Positions 49,985 to 59,331 of a stretch of DNA of 64,000 bases are shown here, one piece after another. The stretch is from Lelliottia jeotgali. GTDB lineage: Bacteria > Pseudomonadota > Gammaproteobacteria > Enterobacterales > Enterobacteriaceae. The DNA lies in assembly GCA_002271215.1 (NCBI GenBank), contig CP018628.1, forward strand, positions 3,534,001-3,598,000. Reading direction: 5' to 3'. The number at the start of each line of letters is the position of its first letter. Position 1 is the stretch's first letter. Position numbers and translations under genes: made by a program. The notes under the pieces are model-generated. The model was given only the letters and a program-made list of their open reading frames with translations, was not told the DNA's origin and did not search any database.

Positions 49985-51178
49985 TTACCGGCGACGCTGC
50001 CAGAGCCATAGCCCGGCAATCGCCAGCGCAAACAGCGTACCGAATCCCACGCCAATACCCACCACCGGCAGCCCCGCTTTGACCGCCAGCGAGTAAAGCC
50101 CCAGCATGAGCAACATGGCGGTGTTTTCACCGAGATTCTGCACCGCAATCGCGTTACCCGCGCCCACTGTCTGTTTGCCACGCTCCTGCAGAAGGGCGTT
50201 CAACGGCACGACGAAGAAACCACCCAGCATACCAATCAGGATCAGCAGCACGTAAGCCGGTAGCAGCGCATGTTGCAGGGAGAAGAACAGCACGCCGACG
50301 CCTATCAAAATGCCTGCGGGCATGCAGCGCGCGACGGTTTCAAGCGTGACCAGCTTCGCCGCCGCACCCGCCCCGACCACAATACCCACAGCCACCATCG
50401 CATTCAGATACGTTGGCGTAGCATTATCGGTAATTCCCAGCGCCGTTGGCACCCACAGCACCAGCAGGAAGCGCAGCGTCACGCCAGCCCCCCAGAACAT
50501 GCTGGTCCCCATCAGCGAGAAACGCGTTTCGCCGTTACGCCACAGCACGCGGCAGGCATTGAAGAAGCTGGCCGTCATAGGCGTAAAGCGCCAGGATTGC
50601 CCCGGACGAGCCACTGGCAGCGTAGGGATAAACAGGTTTGCCACCACCGCGCCCGCGTACACCAGCGCGCACACGCCGAGCGCTGCCAGCACATGCCAGT
50701 CTGCCAACACGCCGCCCGCAACGGAACCTAAGAGAATCGCCGCAATGGTCGAGGATTCCATCAGACCGTTGGCTTTCACCAGCTTGTCGCCAGTGGTCAG
50801 CTCGCCCAGAATCCCGTACTTCGCCGGGGAATAAGCTGCCGCGCCGATCCCCACCAGTGTGTAGCCAATAAACGGGTTAAAGCCAAAACAGATACTCGCC
50901 GCGCCCAGCAGTTTGAGGCTGTTGGCAAACATCATCACCCGACCTTTCGGGAAACTGTCCGCCACCTGCCCAACAAACGGCGCGAAAATGATGTAAGCGC
51001 CCACAAACACCATTTGCAGGATCGGCTGACTCCAGTCCGGGTAGAACTCGGCTTTCAGCAGCGCCAGCGTGGCAAACAGCAACGCGTTATCACCAAACGC
51101 CGACAGGAACTGGGCGCTGGTCACCGCCATCATGCCCTTCGACCACAAGGAAGTGTTAGTGTGTACTGACTCACGCAT
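49985..51178 (-). CDS. lplT: Lysophospholipid transporter LplT
   Basis: 397-residue major-facilitator protein that flips lysophosphatidylethanolamine across the inner membrane for re-acylation by Aas. About twelve hydrophobic segments; conserved [21 protein letters not shown] near the N-terminus and [24 protein letters not shown] late in the protein. The ATG at 51178 gives [16 protein letters not shown], matching the family; it lies inside the end of aas (8-bp overlap). Seven additional upstream codons are open but unlikely. aas and lplT form one transcript. Confidence 0.95.
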   Translation of the reverse strand: MRESVHTNTSLWSKGMMAVTSAQFLSAFGDNALLFATLALLKAEFYPDWSQPILQMVFVGAYIIFAPFVGQVADSFPKGRVMMFANSLKLLGAASICFGFNPFIGYTLVGIGAAAYSPAKYGILGELTTGDKLVKANGLMESSTIAAILLGSVAGGVLADWHVLAALGVCALVYAGAVVANLFIPTLPVARPGQSWRFTPMTASFFNACRVLWRNGETRFSLMGTSMFWGAGVTLRFLLVLWVPTALGITDNATPTYLNAMVAVGIVVGAGAAAKLVTLETVARCMPAGILIGVGVLFFSLQHALLPAYVLLILIGMLGGFFVVPLNALLQERGKQTVGAGNAIAVQNLGENTAMLLMLGLYSLAVKAGLPVVGIGVGFGTLFALAIAGLWLWQRRR

Positions 51179-53330
51179 TATGCTGTTCCGCCTCATCAAC
51201 CATGCCTTTCAGCGCGACAAAATCGGGTTTACCGCTGCCCAGCACCGGCAACTGTTTCAGATAACGAATATCGCGCGGCACGGCCAACTCTGGAATGCCA
51301 TGCTCACGAGCATAGTGCAGAAGGTGTTCGCGTTTGAGATCGCTGTCGGTGGTAAAGAGCACCAGCGCTTCACCTTTGCTGGCATCACTCTTGATCGCCG
51401 TGGCATGCATTTTGTCAGCCGAGACCGCCGTCGCCAGCTGTTCCACCATTTCCAGCGAAACCATCTCCCCGGCAATTTTGGCAAAGCGTTTAGCTCGCCC
51501 TTTGATTTGTACAAAGCCCTGCTCATCAAAACGCACGATATCGCCGGTGTCATACCAGCCAGTTTCCACTTCGCCCTGCGCATTCTCCGCCGTCGGTGCT
51601 TCGAGCACGCCGGGTTTTTCCACCCGCAGATAGCCGTTCATCACGTTCGGCCCTTTGAGCTGTAAACGACCGCCGTCTTCAATACCCGGCACCGCCAGCA
51701 GGCGTGCATCCATCCCCGGCAAAATGCGCCCGACCGTATTGGGCTTCGCGGCCATCGGTACGTTAATCGACACCACAGGCGCACACTCCGTTACGCCGTA
51801 GCCCTCAAGAATGCGCAGACCAAATTTGTCTTGCCAGATTTGTCGGGTGCTGTCCTGCAGTTTTTCCGCCCCCGCCACCACGTAACGCACGCGGAAGAAA
51901 TCATAGGGATTAGCGAAGCGCGCGTAGTTGCCAAGGAAGGTTGACGTCCCGAAAAGCACCGTACAGTTGCGGTCATAGACCAGCTCCGGCACGATGCGAT
52001 AGTGCAGCGGGCTGGGATAAAGGAACACTTCCGCGCCCGTAAACAGCGGCGTGAACAGTCCGACCGTCAGGCCGAAAGAGTGGAAAAGCGGCAGCGCCGA
52101 CATAAAGCGGTCGTTAGCGGTGAAGTCCGCAATGGTTTTGATCTGCTCGACGTTTGCCAGAATGCTTTTATGAGAATGGACAACGCCCTTCGGATGGCCT
52201 TCAGAGCCCGAGGTGAACAGAATAATGGCCGCATCTTCCGGCTGTTGTTTCACCTGCGCCAGATACGGCGCCAGCAGATGGGCAAAAATCCACAGCTTAT
52301 CGGCGAGGGTGACGTCGGCTTTCAGATCTTCCAGGAATACCCAACGCACCTGCTTGAGCTGTTCCGGCAGATGCCAGAGCTTGCCTTTATCGAGGAACTT
52401 GCGCGAGGTGAAAATCGTTTTGATCTCAGCCGCCGTTATCGCACTGGTCAGCCCTTTGACGCCCGCCGTGTAGTTCATCATCGCCGGGATTCGCCCGCGC
52501 GAAACGGCCCCGAAAATTACCGCCGCGCTGATCCCTGCGTTAGGTAACATCAGACCAATTTTTTCCCCCTGCTGGCTATATTTTTCGAGAATACGCCCCA
52601 CAAATAGCGTCTTGGTCAGCAGCTTGCGATAGGTGTCAGGGATAAAGTTGATATCTTCGACGCAGTTTTTCTTCGCGCCAAACCGGTCCTGCGCAGAGAG
52701 GAGCGCTTCATATAGCGTTTCGCGCGGGCGCACGGCCATCCGCGCTTCCATCATGATTTGATGGAGCATTTCGCCCGCTATCTTACGGCGATCCCGCGCG
52801 CGCGGCGCATCAGGCATCGGCAGCGTCGTCGGCGGCAAAATATGTAGCGTGATTTGCGGGAACAGGCGTTGTTTCACCAGTCCTTTGAGGCGGCTGAAAT
52901 ACGTCAGCTCTGCGCCTTCGATGCGTAGCGGCACCACAGTAGCTTTGGATTTTGCCGCGACAAAACCCGCGCCGTCGTAGATTTTCATCAGCGAGCCGGT
53001 CACGGTGAGACGTCCTTCCGGGAAAATAACGACCGGACGCCCCTGCTCAATCAGGCGCACCAGATGTTTGATCATCATCGGTTTGGTAGGATCGAGCGGA
53101 ACAAAATCAATCAGCGGCGCAAGGACTCGCATAAACCACTTCTGGCTAATCGAGCTGTAGACCGCAAATACCGGGCGACCCGGCAGGAAAAGCGCCAGTA
53201 AAACGCCGTCGATAAAGGAAACATGGTTTGGGGTAATGAGCACACGCTCGCCGTTCAGTGACTGAGTGTCACCGGTCAGGCGGACGCGAAAGAAGATACG
53301 AAACAAGGTGCGGAAGAACCCGAATAGCAT
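51171..53330 (-). CDS. aas: Bifunctional acyl-ACP synthetase / 2-acyl-glycerophosphoethanolamine acyltransferase Aas
   Basis: 719-residue inner-membrane enzyme that activates fatty acids onto acyl carrier protein and re-acylates lysophosphatidylethanolamine. The N-terminal PlsC-like acyltransferase has [13 protein letters not shown] (HX4D motif near residue 36) and [13 protein letters not shown]; the C-terminal AMP-binding synthetase has [20 protein letters not shown] near residue 390 and [15 protein letters not shown]. The first gene of aas-lplT. The downstream sRNAs omrA and omrB lie upstream of its start on the same strand. Confidence 0.96.
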   Translation of the reverse strand: MLFGFFRTLFRIFFRVRLTGDTQSLNGERVLITPNHVSFIDGVLLALFLPGRPVFAVYSSISQKWFMRVLAPLIDFVPLDPTKPMMIKHLVRLIEQGRPVVIFPEGRLTVTGSLMKIYDGAGFVAAKSKATVVPLRIEGAELTYFSRLKGLVKQRLFPQITLHILPPTTLPMPDAPRARDRRKIAGEMLHQIMMEARMAVRPRETLYEALLSAQDRFGAKKNCVEDINFIPDTYRKLLTKTLFVGRILEKYSQQGEKIGLMLPNAGISAAVIFGAVSRGRIPAMMNYTAGVKGLTSAITAAEIKTIFTSRKFLDKGKLWHLPEQLKQVRWVFLEDLKADVTLADKLWIFAHLLAPYLAQVKQQPEDAAIILFTSGSEGHPKGVVHSHKSILANVEQIKTIADFTANDRFMSALPLFHSFGLTVGLFTPLFTGAEVFLYPSPLHYRIVPELVYDRNCTVLFGTSTFLGNYARFANPYDFFRVRYVVAGAEKLQDSTRQIWQDKFGLRILEGYGVTECAPVVSINVPMAAKPNTVGRILPGMDARLLAVPGIEDGGRLQLKGPNVMNGYLRVEKPGVLEAPTAENAQGEVETGWYDTGDIVRFDEQGFVQIKGRAKRFAKIAGEMVSLEMVEQLATAVSADKMHATAIKSDASKGEALVLFTTDSDLKREHLLHYAREHGIPELAVPRDIRYLKQLPVLGSGKPDFVALKGMVDEAEQHNA

Positions 53331-53427
53331 TTCAACTCCCTTTGCCTGTTAATTTTTAGGGTTACGCTAAATTGTGGCAGATTACACGAGAAGTGCAGGC
53401 GGGAGGAGTGATAGCGTATTTCAGGCG

Positions 53428-53513
53428 AAAAAAAACCTGCGCATCCGCGCAGGCTGGTGCAAGAGATGAGTACGAAACCGTACTAAGAATTCTCACCAAT
53501 CAATACCTCTGGG
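53428..53513 (-). ncRNA. omrA: OmrA small RNA
   Basis: About 86-nt Hfq-dependent sRNA that represses outer-membrane protein mRNAs (ompT, cirA, fecA, csgD and others) under OmpR/EnvZ control. On the minus strand it starts CCCAGAGGTATTGATTGGTG, the conserved seed, and ends with the terminator CCTGCGC/GCGCAGG plus eight T. The central part differs from OmrB. Two TGTAAC motifs 13 bp apart upstream (near 53607-53627) resemble OmpR sites, but this is tentative. Confidence 0.95.
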
Positions 53514-53629
53514 ATCTTGATTGTGGCTGCTGGCTACCCGCTTCGCCAGTGGGAAAACGCAAGCGATTGAGCCTAAGTGCAACCAGGTGTGAATATTCTC
53601 GATTGCTGTTACAGATTGAAGTTACAGAC

Positions 53630-53711
53630 AAAAAAAACCTGCGTATGGACGCAGGTTGGTGTAATTCGTGTTAATCAACCGGAGCTGATTTCACCTATCA
53701 ATACCTCTGGG
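53630..53711 (-). ncRNA. omrB: OmrB small RNA
   Basis: About 82-nt sister of OmrA. It has the same seed (CCCAGAGGTATTGATAGGTG) and the same 3' terminator type (CCTGCGT/ACGCAGG then eight T); the middle is unrelated. The tandem arrangement of the two RNAs between aas and galR is that of E. coli. A TACAGT/GAGAT stretch just upstream of the start is the likely -10 area. Confidence 0.95.
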
Positions 53712-53820
53712 ATCTCGACTGTAGCAATCTGTTCACATTCTCCACCAGCGGACAATCGCAACAGCCTGCCGCAAAGTGTAACTAAAGGTTCAATTTGACA
53801 TTATTCTGACACGCTTATCC

Positions 53821-53938
53821 GTGTAACGATTACACTGATTTCCCATGTTCTGCGTCACGTTTGTGACTGGCTTTCGGCGGCTGCCCTTGAACACGCCTCG
53901 CTTTTCCGCAACACTGTTGTGTGTGTAACCGCTTACCC
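53821..53938 (+). promoter_or_regulatory. GalR/GalS-type operators upstream of galR
   Basis: GTGTAACCGCTTACCC (53923-53938) fits the GalR/GalS operator GTGNAANCGNTTNCAC with one mismatch and ends 17 bp before the galR start codon. GTGTAACGATTACAC (53821-53835) is a related palindrome one base shorter. They suggest autoregulation of galR. A TTGACA -35-like hexamer is at 53795-53800. Confidence 0.6.
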
Positions 53939-53955
53939 CTAAAAGAAGGTATTAA

Positions 53956-54972
53956 ATGGCGACAATTAAGGATGTGGCCCGTCTGTCTGGTGTGTCTGTT
54001 GCGACCGTTTCTCGCGTCATTAACAATTCACCGAAAGCCAGCGACGCTTCCCGTCAGGCCGTGCAGAGTGCAATGGAAACTCTGAACTATCATCCCAACG
54101 CCAACGCGCGCGCACTGGCGCAACAATCGACTGAAACCGTCGGGTTAGTGGTCGGCGACGTTTCTGACCCCTTTTTCGGGGCGATGGTAAAAGCAGTAGA
54201 ACAGGTGGCGTACCAGACCGGTAATTTTTTGCTGATTGGCAATGGCTACCACAACGAACAAAAAGAGCGTCAGGCCATTGAACAGCTGATCCGTCATCGC
54301 TGTGCGGCGCTGGTGGTTCACGCAAAAGTGCTGCCCGATGAAGAACTGCTGCATCTGATGAAGCAAATCCCCGGCATGGTGTTGATTAACCGCATAATTC
54401 CTGGCTATGAAAAACGCTGTGTGGCCCTTGACGATCGCTACGGTGCCTGGCTTGCCACGCGACATCTGATTCAGCAGGGCCATACGCGCATTGGCTACCT
54501 GTGTTCAAACCATCAGATTTCCGACGCCGAAGACAGGCTGCGCGGCTATTACGACGCCCTGCGTGAAAGCGGCCTGCCGTGCAACGATCGTCTGGTGACG
54601 TACGGTGAGCCGGACGAGAGCGGCGGCGAGCAAGCGATGACGGAATTGCTAGGACGTGGACGTAATTTTACTGCCGTGGCTTGTTATAACGACTCGATGG
54701 CCGCTGGTGCAATGGGTGTGCTTAACGATAATGGCATCGACGTACCGGCCGAAATTTCATTGATTGGCTTTGATGATGTACTGGTGGCTCGCTACGTGCG
54801 CCCGCGCCTGACCACCGTGCGTTACCCTATCGTAACAATGGCGACGCAGGCTGCCGAACTGGCACTAGCGCTCGCCGACAAACGTCCACCGCCGGATATC
54901 ACTCATCTGTTCAGCCCAACGCTGGTTCGCCGTCACTCGGTAGTGACGCCTGCGGAGCCGGTCAGCGAATAG
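53956..54972 (+). CDS. galR: Galactose operon repressor GalR
   Basis: 338-residue LacI-family repressor of galactose uptake and metabolism genes. The N-terminal helix-turn-helix is MATIKDVARLSGVSVATVSRVINNSPKASDASRQAV, followed by a hinge helix (ANARALAQ) and a periplasmic-binding-protein-like galactose domain (GLVVGDVSDPFFGAMVKAVE, VALDDRYGAWLATRHL, GFDDVLVARYVRP). The C-terminus is about five residues shorter than in K-12. The last 40 bp overlap the convergent acetyltransferase gene, so the neighbouring island has moved tightly against it. Confidence 0.96.
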   Translation: MATIKDVARLSGVSVATVSRVINNSPKASDASRQAVQSAMETLNYHPNANARALAQQSTETVGLVVGDVSDPFFGAMVKAVEQVAYQTGNFLLIGNGYHNEQKERQAIEQLIRHRCAALVVHAKVLPDEELLHLMKQIPGMVLINRIIPGYEKRCVALDDRYGAWLATRHLIQQGHTRIGYLCSNHQISDAEDRLRGYYDALRESGLPCNDRLVTYGEPDESGGEQAMTELLGRGRNFTAVACYNDSMAAGAMGVLNDNGIDVPAEISLIGFDDVLVARYVRPRLTTVRYPIVTMATQAAELALALADKRPPPDITHLFSPTLVRRHSVVTPAEPVSE

Positions 54973-55409
54973 CGATACAGATGGACGGTTTTATTCGGGT
55001 ATTCCAGCGCATCGCCGATGTACTGCCAGCCATAGCGTTCGTAAAAGTCGCGGCAGGCGGACCAGAGATGTAGCTCGGAATATCCGGCTTTCGCGGCGTA
55101 CGCCATCACATGTTCCTGCAATTGCCCGGCCAGACCTTTTCCGCGCGCGGCAACGTCTACGTAGAGCGCGGCCAGCCACGGGAACAGATCCTGACGCGTT
55201 ATCAAATCACAGCGCCATAATCCCACGGTTCCTAGCAGCTGTTCGCCGTCGACCGCCACAAACGTCAGCGGCAACGCGTCCGGTTTTTGGCTGTGCTCGA
55301 TGACGCTGGCAAAAAACTCACGCGGTAATCCGTCGCCAAACTCTTGCCACAGCCAGTCGATGACGCGCTCAGCGTGATGGGGAACGGTATAAAGCGGAAG
55401 GATTTTCAC
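54933..55409 (-). CDS. GNAT family N-acetyltransferase
   Basis: 158-residue single-domain acetyltransferase of unknown substrate. Motif A is ALYVDVAARGKGLAGQLQEHVM (about residues 80-101) with the R-G-K-G-L-A acetyl-CoA loop; motif B region is LHLWSACRDFYERYGWQYIGD. It overlaps the 3' end of galR by 40 bp on the opposite strand and its start is in an ATGA overlap with the FCD regulator gene upstream, so it is the last gene of the island operon. The gene is not at this place in K-12. A role in acetylating a sugar or amino sugar is conceivable but nothing in the sequence shows it. Confidence 0.85.
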   Translation of the reverse strand: MKILPLYTVPHHAERVIDWLWQEFGDGLPREFFASVIEHSQKPDALPLTFVAVDGEQLLGTVGLWRCDLITRQDLFPWLAALYVDVAARGKGLAGQLQEHVMAYAAKAGYSELHLWSACRDFYERYGWQYIGDALEYPNKTVHLYRYSLTGSAGVTTE

Positions 55410-56224
55410 ACCAGTTTCCCCTGAAAGAGAGGAACCGATTCAAAAAGATAGCCGTCGAAATCCGGCGCATCTTCGTCGGACAATTCCAGCAGACTTTTTT
55501 TGACGTTTTCCAGGTGCTGGAACATAGCCTGCCACGCGCCCATCACGTCACGGCGACGCAGGGCTGCCAGAATGGTCTGACGATCGCCGAGCCATTTCAG
55601 GCGATACGCCCGGCTGGCGATATGGACGTTAAACTGCTGCCACAGCGGGCTGCTGTCCATGTGATGCCAGACGCTCTCGACGGTCGCCAGTAGCATTTGA
55701 TTTTGCGTCGCCCCGGCCAGCACCAGATGGAACATCTTGTTGTTATCCTGGCTGTTATCGTCAGCGGCAATCGCGCGTTGTTCCTGCTCGATGATGCGGC
55801 GCAGGTTGTCGATATCCGCGCGGGTCGCCATTTTCGCGGCAAAGGCCGCAATGTTGCTTTCGAGCAGTTGGCGCGCCTGCAAAATTTCAAACGGGCCGAC
55901 GTCGCTGTTTAAGAAGCGCTCTTCCTCGTTTTCGTGCTCTTCCGGGATACGCATCACGTACACGCCGGACCCCTGGCGAATATCCACGGTACCCTGCAAC
56001 TCCAGCATGAGTAAGGCTTCACGCACAATGGTGCGGCTGACGCCGTAAGTCTCGGCAATATTGCGCTCAGGCGGTAGACGTGATCCCACAGGATAGTGAC
56101 CTTCGATGATTTGCGTGCGCAGATCATCGCCAATTTCCTGATACTGTTTTTTCTCTGGCGGAACGACGGCCTTCTCCACGATTTCACCTGTACTGACGGT
56201 TAAGTTGACGCTCGGGCCGGGCAT
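55406..56224 (-). CDS. FCD-domain GntR-family regulator, UxuR/ExuR-like
   Basis: Up to 272-residue transcription factor of the FadR subfamily. The winged helix-turn-helix (YQEIGDDLRTQIIEG, PPERNIAETYGVSRTIVREALLMLELQG) is followed by an FCD effector domain with FEILQARQLLESNIAAFAA and MFHLVLAGAT. It resembles UxuR and ExuR, the hexuronate regulators. The third His expected in the FCD metal site appears replaced (WLGDRQT). The ATG at 56224 has its GGGAGG too close; a GTG at 56179 preceded by AGGTG is an alternative start that fits UxuR better. Couples with the acetyltransferase by ATGA; probably controls the glucosidase/permease genes. Confidence 0.82.
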   Translation of the reverse strand: MPGPSVNLTVSTGEIVEKAVVPPEKKQYQEIGDDLRTQIIEGHYPVGSRLPPERNIAETYGVSRTIVREALLMLELQGTVDIRQGSGVYVMRIPEEHENEEERFLNSDVGPFEILQARQLLESNIAAFAAKMATRADIDNLRRIIEQEQRAIAADDNSQDNNKMFHLVLAGATQNQMLLATVESVWHHMDSSPLWQQFNVHIASRAYRLKWLGDRQTILAALRRRDVMGAWQAMFQHLENVKKSLLELSDEDAPDFDGYLFESVPLFQGKLV

Positions 56225-56275
56225 CCTCCCGGCCAGTTTTGCGGCTATTTTACCAGACTCAGCTTCGTTATAAGC

Positions 56276-57703
56276 CTATTTCCATTCATCATCGACGGTG
56301 AGCGTCAATGTCCGTTCATCGCGCAGCTGGCGGAACCACGTGGCCGATTTTTTTGCTTTGCGAGCGCGGTTATCAGCCAAATCGATTTCAATTAAGCCGT
56401 AACGATTTTTAAAGGCGTTCATCGGTGAGACGTTGTCGGTAAACGCCCACAGCATGTAGCCGTGGCAGTTCGCCCCCTCTTCGCGTGCCAGCAGCGTGTA
56501 GTAAAGGTGCTCACTGATAAAATTGATCCGGTAATCGTCGGCAATCACGCCGTCGTTGCCCCTGAACTGCCCTTCGTTTTCCACGCCCATCCCACTCTCC
56601 GCCACAAACCACGGAATGTTGCGATACGCATTTTTGATGCGCATCGCCATGTCGTAAATAATCTTAGGGTAGATTTCCCAGCCGCGTGAGGCGTTCATTT
56701 TGCGCCCCGGCAGCTCGAACGGTTCGTAGTAGTACGCCGGATGGAAAGGCGTTTGTGGGTGCCAGGCTCGCGACGGGGCTTTTACGCGATGCGGGTAATA
56801 AAGGTTAATCCCCAGCTCGTCGACGGTGTTGTCGGCAATCAGCGCCAGCTCTTCCGCGCTGTACTCCCACGCAACATTATGCTGCTCCAGCAAGGTAAAC
56901 AACTCTTGCGGATAGCGCCCGTGGACCAGCGGGTCGAGGAATACGCGGTTGTAGAACAGATCGTAAATCTCGGCAGCACGCACATCGTGCGGGGCCTTCG
57001 AGCGCGGATAGGTCACTTCAGGATTAAGAATGCAGCCCACCGTCCCCCGGTAGCCTTTCTCGTGGAACAGCTTCACCACTTTCGCCGTTGCCAGCACTTT
57101 GTGATGGTTCCACTGCATCCAGGTGCCGGTGTTTTGCTCGTACGGCCAGCGCAGGGCGTCGAGATAGACGCGCGTTTGCACCACAATCGGCTCGTTGAAG
57201 GTGAACCAGCGTGTTACTTTGCCGTGGTAGCGTGCGAACACCTTTTCGGCGTAGCGCACAAACAGTTCGACCACCTGCTTCGAGGCCCAGCCGCCGTAAG
57301 TTTCCAGTAACTCGCCCGGCAGCTCGTAGTGTTCCAGGCAGATCATTGGCTCAATGCCCTGACGGTGCATTTCGTCGAACAGCGCGTCGTAGTAAGCCGC
57401 GTATTCTTCATCGACGGTGACGTTTTCGTAATCGATTAAAAACCGAGACCAGTTGATGGAAGTGCGGTAATGCGTCAGCCCGGCTTGTTTCATCAGCGCC
57501 ACGTCTTCGCGAAAGCGGTTGATAAAATCGGTCGCCACCGCCGGGCCATAGCCGTTATGCCAGACGTGGCGATCGTTTTTGTACCAGAGATCGATCCACG
57601 AATCCTGGCCCTCTTTTTTGCCGCTCCAGCCTTCCGTTTGCCAGGCCGATGCGGCAGCACCCAGAATAAAATCCTGCGGTATCGTAATCTGTTTTGTGCT
57701 CAT
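56276..57703 (-). CDS. Glycoside hydrolase family 1, probable 6-phospho-beta-glucosidase
   Basis: 475-residue cytoplasmic enzyme that would hydrolyse 6-phospho-beta-glucosides delivered by a PTS. Acid/base Glu171 is in WFTFNEP and the nucleophile Glu369 in FVAESGMG (most relatives have ENG). Early GH1 signature FILGAAASAWQTEG is present, as is a late LWAFTDNVSP. The protein is more distant from BglA, BglB and AscB than those are from each other by eye, so the exact substrate is open. It is 7 bp after the PTS permease gene, making an uptake-plus-hydrolysis pair. Confidence 0.88.
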   Translation of the reverse strand: MSTKQITIPQDFILGAAASAWQTEGWSGKKEGQDSWIDLWYKNDRHVWHNGYGPAVATDFINRFREDVALMKQAGLTHYRTSINWSRFLIDYENVTVDEEYAAYYDALFDEMHRQGIEPMICLEHYELPGELLETYGGWASKQVVELFVRYAEKVFARYHGKVTRWFTFNEPIVVQTRVYLDALRWPYEQNTGTWMQWNHHKVLATAKVVKLFHEKGYRGTVGCILNPEVTYPRSKAPHDVRAAEIYDLFYNRVFLDPLVHGRYPQELFTLLEQHNVAWEYSAEELALIADNTVDELGINLYYPHRVKAPSRAWHPQTPFHPAYYYEPFELPGRKMNASRGWEIYPKIIYDMAMRIKNAYRNIPWFVAESGMGVENEGQFRGNDGVIADDYRINFISEHLYYTLLAREEGANCHGYMLWAFTDNVSPMNAFKNRYGLIEIDLADNRARKAKKSATWFRQLRDERTLTLTVDDEWK

Positions 57704-57710
57704 AACGTCC

Positions 57711-59048
57711 TCACGCGTTGTTGGTCGCCTGTTGACTTTGTGCCAGCAGGGCCGCTTGTTCCGCGCGACGTGAGGCGATCCTCACAAACGGCAGATAAAT
57801 GAGAATGGCGGTAATAATACAAATCCCCTGGGTGATCACCGCGCCCATCGAGCCCGCCGTCGAGAGCCAGGCGTTAATCAGCGGCGGCGTGGTCCACGGC
57901 ACCATCACTACCGCTTTTCCGGCAAAACCGGTCACCGTAGCGAAATAACCAATCGAGCCAGTCACCAGCGGGGTGATGATGAACGGGATCGCCAGAATCG
58001 GGTTGAGCATGATTGGCATACCGAAGATCACCGGCTCGTTGATGTTGAACAGCCCCGGCCCGATAGAGAGCTTGGCGATCTCGCGCATCTCTTTACGTTT
58101 GGTGCCGATCATCACCGCAATCAGCAGGCCAATCGTCAAACCCGATCCGCCAATGCTCATATACACATCCCAGAACGGCATGGTGATGATGTTGGGGATC
58201 TCCTTCCCCTGCTCGAAGGCGCTCATATTGACGGTGATCGCGCCGAGCAGCAGCGGCTCGCGGATCGGTTTGATCATCTGATTACCGTGGATGCCGATCA
58301 CCCAGAAAAGTTGGGCGACGAACATCAGCAGCAGAATGCCCGGCAGGCTCTGCACCACGCGCTCGAGCGGTTGTTGCACCACCTGATAAACCGCGTCATA
58401 CAGGTACATGCCAGTCAGCTGATGGAAGATAAAACCAAAGGTCGCAATGGCGGTGGTGGTGATGATCGCCGGGATCAGCGCCGAGAAGGACGCAGCGACG
58501 TTGGGCGGCACCGTATCGGGCATTTTAATTTTCAGCCCAGGGCGATTCTCCAGCCAGCAGTAAATCTCAACGGACAGAATGGCGATGAACATGCCGAGGA
58601 ACAGGCTGCGGGTGTCGGAGAACTGGCGCAGCAGCACGTCTTTCACCACGTGCATCTGACCGTCGACCATCATTTCAACGGTGGTGGGTGTGACGCAGAT
58701 AAAACAGATCACCGCCAGCAGGCCGGGAAACAGCGATTTGATACCGTTGATTCGCCCTAGCTCAATACCAATCAAAAACACCGCGCCGATGTTAAGGAAG
58801 TTCAGCGTGGCGTAGTTGATCGCGCCGGTGATCGGCTTTAGCGCGGCCAGAAACGACAGCGATTGAAAGCTGGCGAGACCGTTTTTCGGGTCCAGCACCA
58901 TGTTGGAAATCAATACCGAGAACGCGCCTACGATGATGACCGGCATTAAGGTAATGAAGGCGGATTTAATCGCCATGATGTAGCGATAGCTGTTGAATTT
59001 GGTGGCGAAACTGCCCAGAGAGTCGATCAGTTTTTCCTGTAATGCCAT
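57711..59048 (-). CDS. PTS cellobiose/lactose-type IIC permease
   Basis: 445-residue inner-membrane permease of the lactose/N,N'-diacetylchitobiose/cellobiose PTS class. About ten hydrophobic segments; conserved IREPLLLGAITVNMSA, the sugar-site motif GPGLFNINEPVIFGMPIMLNP, and the TTPPLINAWLS stretch. It is a free IIC; no IIA or IIB gene is found next to it. The ATG at 59048 has GAGG nine bases upstream; the frame is open for 28 codons further but those are polar and unlike the family start. First gene of the operon IIC - GH1 - FCD regulator - GNAT. Confidence 0.88.
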   Translation of the reverse strand: MALQEKLIDSLGSFATKFNSYRYIMAIKSAFITLMPVIIVGAFSVLISNMVLDPKNGLASFQSLSFLAALKPITGAINYATLNFLNIGAVFLIGIELGRINGIKSLFPGLLAVICFICVTPTTVEMMVDGQMHVVKDVLLRQFSDTRSLFLGMFIAILSVEIYCWLENRPGLKIKMPDTVPPNVAASFSALIPAIITTTAIATFGFIFHQLTGMYLYDAVYQVVQQPLERVVQSLPGILLLMFVAQLFWVIGIHGNQMIKPIREPLLLGAITVNMSAFEQGKEIPNIITMPFWDVYMSIGGSGLTIGLLIAVMIGTKRKEMREIAKLSIGPGLFNINEPVIFGMPIMLNPILAIPFIITPLVTGSIGYFATVTGFAGKAVVMVPWTTPPLINAWLSTAGSMGAVITQGICIITAILIYLPFVRIASRRAEQAALLAQSQQATNNA

Positions 59049-59108
59049 AAGGTCATACCTCAGTAAAGGGGCTTTTATAGCGAGAATAAGGTGTACAGCC
59101 GGATACGA

Positions 59109-59120
59109 TTGGCATACCAA
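59109..59120. promoter_or_regulatory. UxuR-type operator, proximal to the PTS gene
   Basis: TTGGCATACCAA is a near-palindrome of the TTGG-N4-CCAA form, which resembles the UxuR/ExuR site ATTGGTATACCAAT. It lies about 60 bp upstream of the PTS permease start, where it would overlap or flank the promoter. A weaker copy (TTTGGAATACCTC on the minus strand) is at 59172-59184. Confidence 0.6.
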
Positions 59121-59146
59121 AAATAGCTTCACGTCGTTCCTGGTTC

Positions 59147-59162
59147 TGTGATTGAACTCTCA
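59147..59162 (+). promoter_or_regulatory. CRP-like site between the PTS gene and the LacI-type regulator
   Basis: TGTGATTGAACTCTCA matches TGTGA-N6-TCACA at nine of ten positions. It lies about 100 bp upstream of the PTS permease start and 170 bp from the divergent regulator. It would fit catabolite control of the cluster. Confidence 0.5.
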
Positions 59163-59202
59163 ATGCAGCCAGAGGTATTCCAAATCATGATTTTTCACCA
59201 CT

Positions 59203-59214
59203 TTGGTATGCCAC
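59203..59214. promoter_or_regulatory. UxuR-type operator, distal copy
   Basis: TTGGTATGCCAC is the reverse complement of the site at 59109-59120 except at the last base. With the first copy it forms a pair about 94 bp apart. It lies about 118 bp upstream of the LacI-family regulator gene. The remaining sequence of this 283-bp gap shows no gene. Confidence 0.58.
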
Positions 59215-59331
59215 TTACCCCGTTTTATGCTGAACCGTGATCCCGACAGGGATTTTCCGCGTCCCGCCTCGCTTATGCGCCTGAGGGTCTGTGATAAACT
59301 GCGGGCGATTACGTGAATGCAGGAATGTCTA

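Noticed and set aside
53331..53427. Possible extra sRNA or gene upstream of aas
   Set aside because: Only leader sequence of aas and the omrA terminator can be seen.
53557..53572. Second PurR-like site near omrA
   Set aside because: ACGCAAGCGATTGAGC misses two of the fixed positions and lies between two sRNA genes without purine links.
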